64,000 nt of DNA, from the NCBI RefSeq assembly GCF_950295315.1, contig NC_080175.1, positions 67,616,302 to 67,680,301 of the forward strand. Direction: 5' to 3'. The stretch is from Erinaceus europaeus (taxonomy: Eukaryota; Chordata; Mammalia; Eulipotyphla; Erinaceidae). How positions within the stretch are numbered: position 1 is the first letter of the stretch; each line of letters opens with the position of its first letter. The position numbers were made by a program, and so were the translations under genes. This document shows, one piece after another, positions 57,078-64,000 of the stretch. A model generated the notes under the pieces. The model was given only the letters and a program-made list of their open reading frames with translations. It was not told where the DNA came from and ran no database searches.

Positions 57078-57080
<3 letters not shown>
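56890..57080 (+). mobile_element. tRNA-derived SINE, diverged
   Basis: GATGGGCGGAGGTACTCAGC, AGAGTGCATGCTTAACCGTG, CATGCAAAGGGGAAGCTTCA; unusual body, family uncertain. Confidence 0.5.
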
Positions 57081-57129
<49 letters not shown>

Positions 57130-57155
57130 AATAGAAATAGAAATAGAAATAGAGA
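57081..57155 (+). repeat. (GA)n-(GAAATA)n microsatellite
   Basis: About 22 GA units then GAAATA units. Confidence 0.95.
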
Positions 57156-57524
57156 AAGAGAAGAAGAAAGGCAAAGAAATAGGAATTCGAGACCCCAGCT
57201 TAATATGTTTGGCGCGAGGTTACAGAAATCACTTCTCTTTATCCTTTTTTTTTTTTCCCCTTGGACATTTCCTTTGATTTAGCGAGTTTTGATTGGTGCT
57301 ACCTCATGCCCTGAAGAACTGCTTGCACTCTGGATGCTGCATGTTTTTCAATAGGAATGTTATTCTATTTATAAGGATAAATACACTTTTAAATATCTTT
57401 GTTCTGAGCATATGTTTAAAAGCAGTGTTTTAATCTGTCTTCTTTATATATCATAATTACTAAAAACACTTTGACAGGCAAAAATCACATTTCTGTATAA
57501 ATTCTAACTTTCCTTAGAATATTA

Positions 57525-57714
57525 ACCTTTTTTTTTCCTTATCACTAGGGCTTCACCACTTCAAGTTGACATGTATGTATGTATATATCCAGACAAAGAC
57601 AGACAAAAGCAACAGAGCACCAGAGATTCCTCTAATGCAGCAGGGAGCTAGGCTTGACCCTGGGTCACACACGTAACAAGCAAGTACACTATCCAATTAA
57701 GCTACATTGCCAAC
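57525..57714 (-). mobile_element. SINE family E, minus strand, with target-site duplication
   Basis: ACTAGGGCTTCACCACTTCAA, GCTAGGCTTGACCCTGGGTC, CCAATTAAGCTACATTGCCA. CCTTAGAATAT flanks both sides. The first copy of the motif is followed by TAACC, the second by GAGCT. Confidence 0.8.
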
Positions 57715-57734
57715 CCTTAGAATATGAGCTTTTT

Positions 57735-57952
57735 TTTTTAAAAAAAAAATCTTATCTTTATTTATTTGATAGAGACACAACAGAAATGGGTAGGGAAGGG
57801 AGATGGAGAGGGAGAGAGACAGAGAGAGACACCTGCAGCCCTGTTTTACCACTCGTGAAGTTTTTCTTTTGCAGATGGGGACTGGGGGCTTGAACCCAGG
57901 TCCTTGCACATTGTAATGTACACTCAACCAGGTGTGCCACCACCCAGCCTCC
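57735..57952 (-). mobile_element. SINE family B, minus strand, with 15-bp target-site duplication
   Basis: Exact flanks GAATATGAGCTTTTT (57720-57734, 57953-57967). Complete to CAGGTGTGCCACCACCCAGC. Confidence 0.94.
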
Positions 57953-58180
57953 GAATATGAGCTTTTTGTACACAGTGAATGTGTGATTATTTTGCACACA
58001 TTCTTGAGTATTCCTAAACATACTGTATAATCTTAAACATTTATTCCTTGACTAGTTAGAAACAAATGGGATTTTTAAAAAAAAACCATAGATGATATCT
58101 CATTGATATATCATTTTTAAACATTTTTATATTGTACCTAGCCTTCCTTTGGACCATTCCTCTGGACTTACTTTTCCATT

Positions 58181-58256
58181 CTTCCTCCCTTCCTCCCTTC
58201 CTCCCTCCCTCCCTCCCTCCCTCCCTCCCTTCCTTCCTTCCTTCCTTCCTTCCTTC
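58181..58256 (+). repeat. (CCTT)n-(CCCT)n-(CCTT)n pyrimidine microsatellite
   Basis: About 75 bases of C and T only, 260 bases upstream of exon 6. Confidence 0.95.
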
Positions 58257-58257
58257 T

Positions 58258-58427
58258 CTATGGGGTTTCACTGCTCCAAGCTGATTTTTTTTTCCTATTG
58301 AGACAGAGAAGCAGAGAGAGGGTGAAAGAGCACTGAAGCTTCCTCCCGTGGTGGGGGCTAGGCTTGAACTTGGGTCATAGCCATGGCAAGGCAGCGCCCT
58401 CTCCAAGTGAACTGTCTTTCCCACTCA
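58258..58427 (-). mobile_element. SINE family E, minus strand
   Basis: GGGGTTTCACTGCTCCAAGC, GCACTGAAGCTTCCTCCCGT, GGGGGCTAGGCTTGAACTTGG, AAGTGAACTGTCTTTCCCAC. It ends about 90 bases before exon 6. Confidence 0.8.
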
Positions 58428-58518
58428 TGAACTTAACTTCTTCAGGAGATCAGGTCATTTAAGTACTAACATCATTATTGAAACTGTAGACCGACATTTG
58501 TCCTAATCATCATTTTAG

Positions 58519-58806
58519 AAATCATACCCCTGTACGGAATGTCAAGCTACATTACCCGGGAAGACCAGTACAGCAAACCTCCGCACAAAAAACTGAAAGA
58601 CCGCCAGATTGACCGCCAGAATCGCCTCAACAGCCCTCCTTCCATCTACAAAGGCAGCTGCACGACAGTGTACAATGGCTACGGGAAGGGCCACGGTGCA
58701 GGAGGCGGTGGAGGTGGCGGCGGGGGCAGCGGAGGCGGCCCCGGGATTAAGAAAGCAGAGCGAAGAGCAAGAAGTAGTCCCAAATCCAATGATTCAGACC
58801 TGCAAG
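58519..58806 (+). CDS. FNDC3B: FNDC3B coding exon (probably exon 6), internal
   Basis: This 288-bp exon is symmetric (phase 1 to 1): two bases completing a Glu codon, 95 codons, then one base. It starts IIPLYGMSSYITREDQ, continues with a strongly basic Lys/Arg/Gln stretch (KPPHKKLKDRQIDRQNR), then a glycine tract at 58701-58739 (nine Gly, Ser, three Gly), and ends RRARSSPKSNDSDLQ. In human FNDC3B, as remembered, the glycine tract is shorter and broken by serines, and the sequence SPPSSIY has one more Ser. The acceptor ATCATTTTAG has a modest pyrimidine tract; the donor CAAG followed by GTAACG is weaker than its neighbours. The next exon, expected to encode YELEVKR and the first fibronectin III domain, is not in the window. 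Confidence 0.96.
58675..58806 (+). other. Start segment of a circRNA-spanning ORF (second frame of exon 6)
   Basis: An ATG at 58675 has A at -3 and G at +4. It opens a frame different from FNDC3B and stays open for 44 codons, ending exactly at the exon boundary (last codon AAG). Joined to 54811 by back-splicing, the next codon is GTG of the FNDC3B frame. The reading then passes through all of exons 5 and 6 and stops at TGA two codons into the second crossing (GGT, GAT, TGA), 223 codons in all. The first 44 residues are Ala/Glu/Gly-rich and resemble no domain I know. Translation is inferred from the human precedent only. Confidence 0.35.
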
Positions 58807-58977
58807 GTAACGTGCTCCAGGCGGGCCACAGAGCAAATGCTTGAGACAGGGGCATCCTCAAGGCAGCATCCCAGACAGGAGAATGCTCTCTCATGGTAGC
58901 TGCTTATACTGTCAGGAAATGTTGGACCTTCTCCCATATTTTCCTTGTGTAGGCAAATATGTATTTTGTGTATGTTT

Positions 58978-59158
58978 CCATTCCTGGGGCTTCACCACTC
59001 AGTACTGACTCTCCAATAGAGAGAGATAAAGAGAGACAGGGAGAGGGAAAGATACCATATCACAGAAGCTTCCCCCAGTGTGGTGGGAGGCTGGGCTCCA
59101 CCTGGGTCACTGTCGTGGTAGACCAGGCACCTTCCCATGTGAGCTGTCTTGCCAGCCT
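58978..59158 (-). mobile_element. SINE family E, minus strand
   Basis: TTCCTGGGGCTTCACCACTCA, AGAAGCTTCCCCCAGTGTGG, TGTGAGCTGTCTTGCCAGCC; 170 bases downstream of exon 6. Confidence 0.8.
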
Positions 59159-59327
59159 TACACTGTAATACTTTATGGCAAACATTGTATTTTTGACCAC
59201 GTGTGCTATACAGTGTTCTACTTCATCTCGGTGGCAGGTACCTAACAGTGTTTTCACACTAGGCTCCTTCCTTTGCTTTCATTCTAAACAGATAAAGATG
59301 AAAGAGATCCAAAGTAAAGCAATTAAC

Positions 59328-59488
59328 CTTTTTTTTTTATTATTAGTGTTTTTATTGATATCATCATTGTTAGATAGAACAGAGAGAAATGGAGAGAGGA
59401 GGGGAAGACAAAGGGGGAGAGACAGAAAAAGATAAGACACCTGCAGACCTTCTTCACCACTTGTGAAGCAACTCCCCTGCAGGTGGGG
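59328..59488 (-). mobile_element. SINE family A, minus strand, 5' truncated, with 11-bp target-site duplication
   Basis: Breaks off at CCCCTGCAGGTGGGG, so the whole tRNA head is missing. Flanks AAGCAATTAAC exact (59317-59327, 59489-59499). Confidence 0.92.
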
Positions 59489-60389
59489 AAGCAATTAACG
59501 TTTATAAGGTATATAGGACTAATTTTAATTTCAAAATAGTTATACTTCATAAGTGGCACAAATTATGCCATGCTGCGATAAAGGTTATCATTGTGTTTCC
59601 AGAGTAGATTCTTTTAATTTTGTTCATTTCCGTACAAAATTCATGTGAATTTTATGTTGTTATACCTTATTCTTATAACTAACAACCAAAACAAAATCAA
59701 ATATAGAAAGGAAATCCAAGATTTAGGAAGTCTCTGAACTTTTTTTTGTGGTAAGAATCCTATACCATATAAAATATTATTTGTCAAATAACAATACTAT
59801 TTCTGTGTTTATAGTTAGATTACTAGCAATGTTTCTGACTCCAGATATAACAGAAAATTCACCTGCACAAAATTTTTAAAAATTAGAAATTTCCCTTAAG
59901 TTAATTTAGTTCCAAAGAATAGAAAAAGTCTATCAATTGTCTTCAGATAGCTTGTGAGATTTGAGCAACTTTAATTTATCTGATTCATTCTTTAAAAAAT
60001 GTTTTCTCTGCTTTCTACCAAAAGGGGGAAAATATTTAAGGCAAGTGGCATAGATACCTATCAAGAAGATAAAATAAAATTGAGCAAGACCTAAAGAGAC
60101 ACAGAGAATGGGGAAGGTAGTAAAGGAAAATAAAATGAAGCAGGATTGAAGTTAGAGCAAAGAATCAATGTAGCTGTAAATTAATTACAGCAAGTGTAAA
60201 TACCTTATATATGCACTTGGGTCATGCTACAGAAATGTGTATACTCTACCAAGTGAGCCTCCACTCACCCTACACCTGACGTTTTGAAATGTAGGACCAT
60301 CCAGCTTCTTCTCCATTTCTCCTCCTGTATGGTAGCTCCCTCACATACAGACATGCCCTTTTGCTCCTCAAGGCACCTCCTTGATGGAT

Positions 60390-60650
60390 TTTATTAATCT
60401 AGGGAACACAGTAAACTGCTCACCTTCATACTCCCTTGCCACCGCGTCACCCCCTCCCGCTAAACTCTTCAGATCTCTCCAGCATACATCCTGGATTTTG
60501 CCTCATTTCATCAACATGCCTTCTTCTGGTTTCTTGGTCTGGCCTTCCCATCTTAGTGCCTAGCAGACACCCACTTAGTCCTCAAGAGCCAGCTTGTGTA
60601 TCTCCTTGGTGAAGTCTGCCTGTCTCCTCAAGGCAGAAGAATAGTTAAAT
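60390..60650 (+). mobile_element. L2 remnant, sense
   Basis: CTCTTCAGATCTCTCCAGCAT, CATGCCTTCTTCTGGTTTCTT, GTCCTCAAGAGCCAGCTTGTGT and CTTGGTGAAGTCTGCCTGTC follow the L2 segment CCTTCAAGACTCAGCTC..CAGGAAGCCTTCCCTGA. Confidence 0.55.
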
Positions 60651-61040
60651 CACTGTGGGGGAGATGTTCTCAAGTACACAACCCTCCCCCCATTTCCCCC
60701 CCTCTCTTTTCTGTCATTTGACAGTGGGTCAGTATTTAGGTTCCAAGAATGTAGTTGTTCAAAGACAAGAACAGAAAAAATGTGTCCTTCTTTATAGAAC
60801 GTTGAGTGAGAGTTGGACCTGTGCTGTGGCTAAAACCCAGTTAAAACTGTCATGTTGCCTTTTATTGTAGAGGTTAGAGACCTTTCTGTTGCTCCTCATG
60901 GATAGAGATGGAAGTTTCCTTTCTTTTTACACTAATTGAAAACCAAAACACAAGTCTGTGGCATCCAGTTTTGTAATTGAAATTCCTTTATTTTCACCAA
61001 GAGGCAGAGTCCTTTTACTGTATGTCCTTTTTCCTTTCTT

Positions 61041-61612
61041 TTTTTTTTTAAACTTTATTTATTTATTCCCTTTTGTTGCCGTTGTTGTTTTATTGTTGTA
61101 GTTATTATTGTTGTTGTTATCGATATTGTTGTTGGATAGAACAGGGAGAAATTGAGAGAGGAGGGCAAAACAGAGAGGGAGAGAGGGAGTCAGGCAGTAG
61201 CACAGCGGGTTAAGTGCACATGGCACAAAGCGCAAGGACTGGGGTAAGGATCCTGGTTCGAGCCCCTGACTCCCCACCTGCAATGGAGTCGCTTCACAAG
61301 CGGTGAAGCAGGTCTGCAGGTGTCTGTCTTTCTCTCCCCCCTCTCTGTCTTCCCCTCCTCTCTCCATTTCTCTCTGTCCTATCCAACAATGACGACAACA
61401 ATAAAACAACAAGGGCAACAAAAGGGAGTAAACAAATAAATAAACATTGAAAAGAGGGGGGGGGGGAGAAAGACACCTGCAGACCTGCTTCACCGCCTGT
61501 GAATCAACTCCCCTGCAGGTGGGGAGCCAGGGACTTGAACTAGGATCTTTAACGCCGGTCCTTTTGCTTTGCGCCATGTGTGCTTAACCTGCTGTGCTAT
61601 TGCCCGACTCCC
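61041..61612 (-). mobile_element. SINE family A, minus strand, split by a nested family A, with 14-bp target-site duplication
   Basis: Exact flanks CTTTTTCCTTTCTT (61027-61040, 61613-61626). Tail and body at 61041-61184; the remainder, with CACCTGCAGACCTGCTTCAC and the inverse head, at 61456-61612. Confidence 0.93.
61185..61455 (+). mobile_element. SINE family A, + strand, nested inside an inverted family A copy
   Basis: GGGAGTCAGGCAGTAGCACAG, B box GGTTCGAGCCCC, to AAGGGCAACAAAAGGGAG and an A-rich tail. Inserted into the purine stretch of its host. Confidence 0.93.
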
Positions 61613-61639
61613 CTTTTTCCTTTCTTATTATTTTTCTTT

Positions 61640-61815
61640 CAAATGATTTTATTAGGTAGATAGTGGTTTATAGCACAGTCATTGGTACATGGGTGCAGCT
61701 CTTCCTCTTCCTGTGATGGGTGTCTGTAGAACACCCCCAGTATCCATCATCATCTTTCTTCCTCACTGTGGAGCTGTGTCTCCTCCCCAGAGAGTAAGGC
61801 CGTTTGCTGGAATGG
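61640..61815 (-). mobile_element. Repeat shared with 53183-53345, minus strand
   Basis: TTTTATTAGGTAGATAGTGG, CAGTCATTGGTACATGGGTG, TTCCTGTGATGGGTGTCTGT align with the first copy; possibly an L1 3' end subfamily. Confidence 0.45.
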
Positions 61816-61921
61816 TTTTTAGAAAGGACTGTCTGATTCTAGAATGAAGACATAAAAGTCCTTGGTCAGGATCCATTGTCAACATAATGAAAATTCCTAA
61901 ACTATTTCCATTAGTTAAGAT

Positions 61922-61948
61922 CTGTCTGTCTGTCTGTCTGTCTTCCTG
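61922..61948 (+). repeat. (TCTG)n microsatellite
   Basis: About six TCTG units. Confidence 0.85.
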
Positions 61949-62219
61949 TCTGAAAGTGTTGAGCCAGAAGAGGAGGGTAAAGAGAACATACCTAGAATGT
62001 CAGGTCACAACTTCCAACTGCTTCTTTAAATGTGAAAAACATATCATGTGTGTAACTGATTCTGATGTCCTTCATTTCTGACTTGATGCCCGGAGTGGAA
62101 AATGTCATTTCATTCATTATACATTTCTCTTTCTCCCCACCCCCCATCATCATCCTATTCCTCCTCATCATCATGGTTAAAAGAGCCTATGTGCCTCTAC
62201 CATTCCTGGTGGCTACTTT

Positions 62220-62412
62220 ATCCCTTTTTACTTTCTCTTGCTTTTTGATAGAAGTTGAAAGACAGAGAGAGAGGGAGAAAGTCAGAGAGGAGAGACACCT
62301 GCATCACTGCTTTGCTACTCAGAAGCTTCTCCTCTGCAGGTGCAAATTTGGAGACTGGAACCTGGGCCCTCATTCATGGTAACTTGTTAATTTTACCGGC
62401 TGTGCCACCACC
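62220..62412 (-). mobile_element. SINE family B, minus strand, diverged
   Basis: CTTTTTGATAGAAGTTGAAAG, CACCTGCATCACTGCTTTGC, ACCGGCTGTGCCACCACCCA. Confidence 0.7.
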
Positions 62413-62618
62413 CACAAAAATCATTTTCATGAAGTCCCACCTTGGCTTTTCTCTGAACTGAAACTGGGTTGGGGAGGGTGGACAATTCTCAGACCCCAAC
62501 AGGGAGTAGGGTCTCTTTTTTCCACAGTCTTGTGGGGACCTCCCAGCTCAGGATAGCCCCACCCCTCTTTCCATGATTGCAAATTCACATGGTCTCATCT
62601 GAGCCTCCTAGTTTGTTT

Positions 62619-62646
62619 ACTTAATTACTTACTTACTTACTTACTT
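62619..62646 (+). repeat. (TTAC)n microsatellite
   Basis: Six to seven TTAC units at the tail side of the next SINE. Confidence 0.85.
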
Positions 62647-62937
62647 TTATTGTCATCAGGGTTATCACTAGGGCTCAGTGCTTGCAGGACAAATCCATCT
62701 CTCTTGGTAACCATTTCCTTCCCCCCTTGTCATCCCCCACCCCCTTATTTGATAGAACAGAGAGAAATTGATTGAGAAGGGCAGGGAAATATGCATATAC
62801 GTATACATATACATATTGAGAGAGAGGCACCTGCAGCATTATTTCACCAGTCATGAAGTCTCCCCCTGCAGTAGGGGACCCGAGGCTTGAACCCGGGTCC
62901 TTGCGCATGGTTGGTTACCTATGCACCACCACTGGGT
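62647..62937 (-). mobile_element. SINE family A', minus strand
   Basis: TTGTCATCAGGGTTATCACTA, GGTAACCATTTCCTTCC, GGACCCGAGGCTTGAACCCGG. A short CATATACGTATACATATA insertion lies in the purine stretch. Confidence 0.82.
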
Positions 62938-63533
62938 TCTTGGCTACCACCGCTCAGAAACCAGAATGTGACTTCCTGGTCTGCTGACCCTGCCTTAACA
63001 TTCTGCAGATGAGAATTTCTGAGTTGAATTGAGGTAACCTTTACCTGGTTAGGGCTAGGACTGTGAGTGCTGGTGAGTCCTTGGAATCCGCATTCTGGCT
63101 GGATGGCAGGGGCTCAGGGCCTGACCCATCTGTGCAGGCCCACAGTGACTCCCTTTGTTTGGGAGGAAGACCCTAGTATTCATAAGGCTGGAATGCGGGA
63201 AGTACAAACAGACCTTCTTTTAGAGTCTCTCTTGGTCTTGGTCCCCTGGAAGAGATAACACTGATGCTTTTCTGATTAAAACACTACATTTAATGGGGCC
63301 TGTCTGCTTTCAGGGGCTGAATTCCTCTTCCACCTGCAGCCTTTCTCTGTCTCTCAGCACGTCTCCCGGGCTTGCTCTGGCAAAGCTGTGGGTATTTGAA
63401 GGGGCTCAGCTTTTGTTGCCTACTGTCTTTCTCACTGCATGGGAAAACATACCGTTTCGCAGCAGATCTCCTTTTCTTTCATCTCCCAAGTCTAGTTTAT
63501 GTTAAATCCTCATGTGTTTTCACCTGTCTGCAG

Positions 63534-63599
63534 CTGTGTATGAATCCTCAGCATGGCAAAAATATCGAGAAAACATTAAAACAAAGAAGTATATTACAG
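63534..63599 (+). other. Candidate in-frame cassette exon, 66 bp
   Basis: The acceptor is TTTTCACCTGTCTGCAG; the donor is ACAG followed by GTGAGC. The length is 66 bp, divisible by three. Entered in phase 1, as the preceding exon requires, it has no stop and leaves in phase 1, as the following human exon requires. It would add 22 residues including VYESSAWQKYRENIKTKKY, a basic and aromatic stretch. I know of no FNDC3B isoform with this peptide, so it may be a chance pseudo-exon. Confidence 0.3.
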
Positions 63600-64000
63600 G
63601 TGAGCTCAGGTCAGTGGAATTCACTTGTTTCTCTGCCAAGTACAATCTGAAGAATGAAACAGTCCAAGCATCCTGATGACTGATTTTTTTTTTTTTTAAA
63701 GCCATCATGGACCTTGTGGTGAAATGCATTCTGGCAGGAGACTGGGTGGGTAATGCTGGCACTTTCATGGCAGGCAGACGCAGCCAGGCTTCTCCATGGT
63801 GGCAGAGGTCTCTGAGTAACTCTAGCTGAGGTATGAGGAGGCTTGCAGGGCTTGTGGCAACTGCCCTTATACGACCTTATACGAACAGGAGGCTGTTTGC
63901 TGAAGGACAGTGTACTCATTGACATGCGCCCTCTGATATGGGCATTTCTCTGAGGTAGAGCTAGAGAAATCAAGCTGTGAATGACTCATTTTTCTGTTTA

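Larger units (their letters stand above)
55055..58518 (+). other. FNDC3B: FNDC3B intron between exons 5 and 6
   Basis: It begins GTGAGT and ends ATCATTTTAG, about 3.5 kb. It holds an L1 3' end, several minus-strand SINEs and long purine or pyrimidine microsatellites. About 56270-56890 and 57180-57520 contain nothing I recognise. As the intron inside the putative circular RNA locus, it must be spliced out for a two-exon circle. Confidence 0.9.
54811..58806 (+). ncRNA. FNDC3B: Candidate circFNDC3B locus (back-splice of exons 5 and 6)
   Basis: In human, circFNDC3B is, from memory, a 526-nt circle of exons 5 and 6 with a reported 218-residue product. The two exons here total 532 nt (244 + 288). 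The six extra bases match two extra residues in the third exon relative to the human sequence as I remember it. Back-splicing would join the donor at 58806 to the acceptor at 54811. The sequence shows the exons and signals but not that circularisation happens in this species. SINEs in opposite orientation lie in both flanking introns and could bring the ends together. Confidence 0.45.
58807..64000 (+). other. FNDC3B: FNDC3B intron downstream of exon 6 (continues past window)
   Basis: It begins GTAACG and has no recognised constitutive exon to the window end. SINEs, an L2 remnant and a candidate cassette exon are listed separately. About 59500-60280 and 62950-63530 contain nothing I can name. 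Confidence 0.88.

Noticed and set aside
57081..57155. Arg/Glu-repeat open frames
   Set aside because: Translation of a GA microsatellite.
57196..57216. GGCGCGAGGTTAC, reminiscent of the tRNA-Ile fragment at 52 kb
   Set aside because: Similarity limited to a few bases; no stem structure or flanking duplication.
61059..61577. 172-codon open frame on the minus strand
   Set aside because: Product of two nested SINEs and their simple-sequence tails, not a gene.

Overview
The window is a piece of mammalian nuclear DNA. It is intron-rich, AT-leaning and crowded with short retroposons. Three spliced coding exons on the + strand (45531-45607, 54811-55054, 58519-58806) encode consecutive N-terminal parts of FNDC3B, a fibronectin type III domain protein. 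The dominant SINEs have tRNA-like heads such as GGGAGTCGGGCGGTAGCGC and GGCCGGGTGGTGGCGCACC, with internal CACCTGCAGGGG and GTGAAGCAGGTCTGCAGG. I know this style from the European hedgehog (Erinaceus), so a hedgehog or close relative is the likely source. The species call rests on repeat style and memory, not on a search.

Layout. Positions 1-45530 are intron upstream of the first visible FNDC3B exon; I did not find the exons encoding the preceding N-terminal residues. This part holds dozens of SINEs, L1 3' ends, older MIR/L2/L1M remnants, many microsatellites, a 5S rRNA fragment at 21.2 kb and a SINE-poor block at about 15.9-20.6 kb. A degraded antisense L1 covers about 35.9-38.7 kb. Positions 45608-54810 are the next intron, with a solo LTR (47028-47481) and a retroposed tRNA-Ile 5' half (51993-52034). 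Positions 55055-58518 are the short intron between the second and third exons. Positions 58807-64000 are intron again, ending near a candidate in-frame cassette exon (63534-63599).

The exons splice in consistent phases: the first enters in phase 1 and ends in phase 0, the second runs 0 to 1, the third 1 to 1. Together they encode the proline/histidine-rich and glycine-rich cytosolic N-terminal region that precedes the fibronectin III repeats.

The most interesting signal is that the second and third exons are the pair which, as I recall, form circFNDC3B in human. If circularised here they make a 532-nt circle with an uninterrupted ORF. It starts at an ATG with good context (58675) in a second frame of exon 6, crosses the back-splice junction into the normal frame, travels the whole circle and stops at a TGA created at the second crossing, giving 223 residues. 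Other noteworthy items are two poly(A)-less retroposed RNA fragments with clean target-site duplications, two exon-like intronic segments, and several nested or inverted SINE pairs. I saw no defence system, CRISPR array or wholly new system. SINE family letters (A, A', B, C, D, E) are my own labels.
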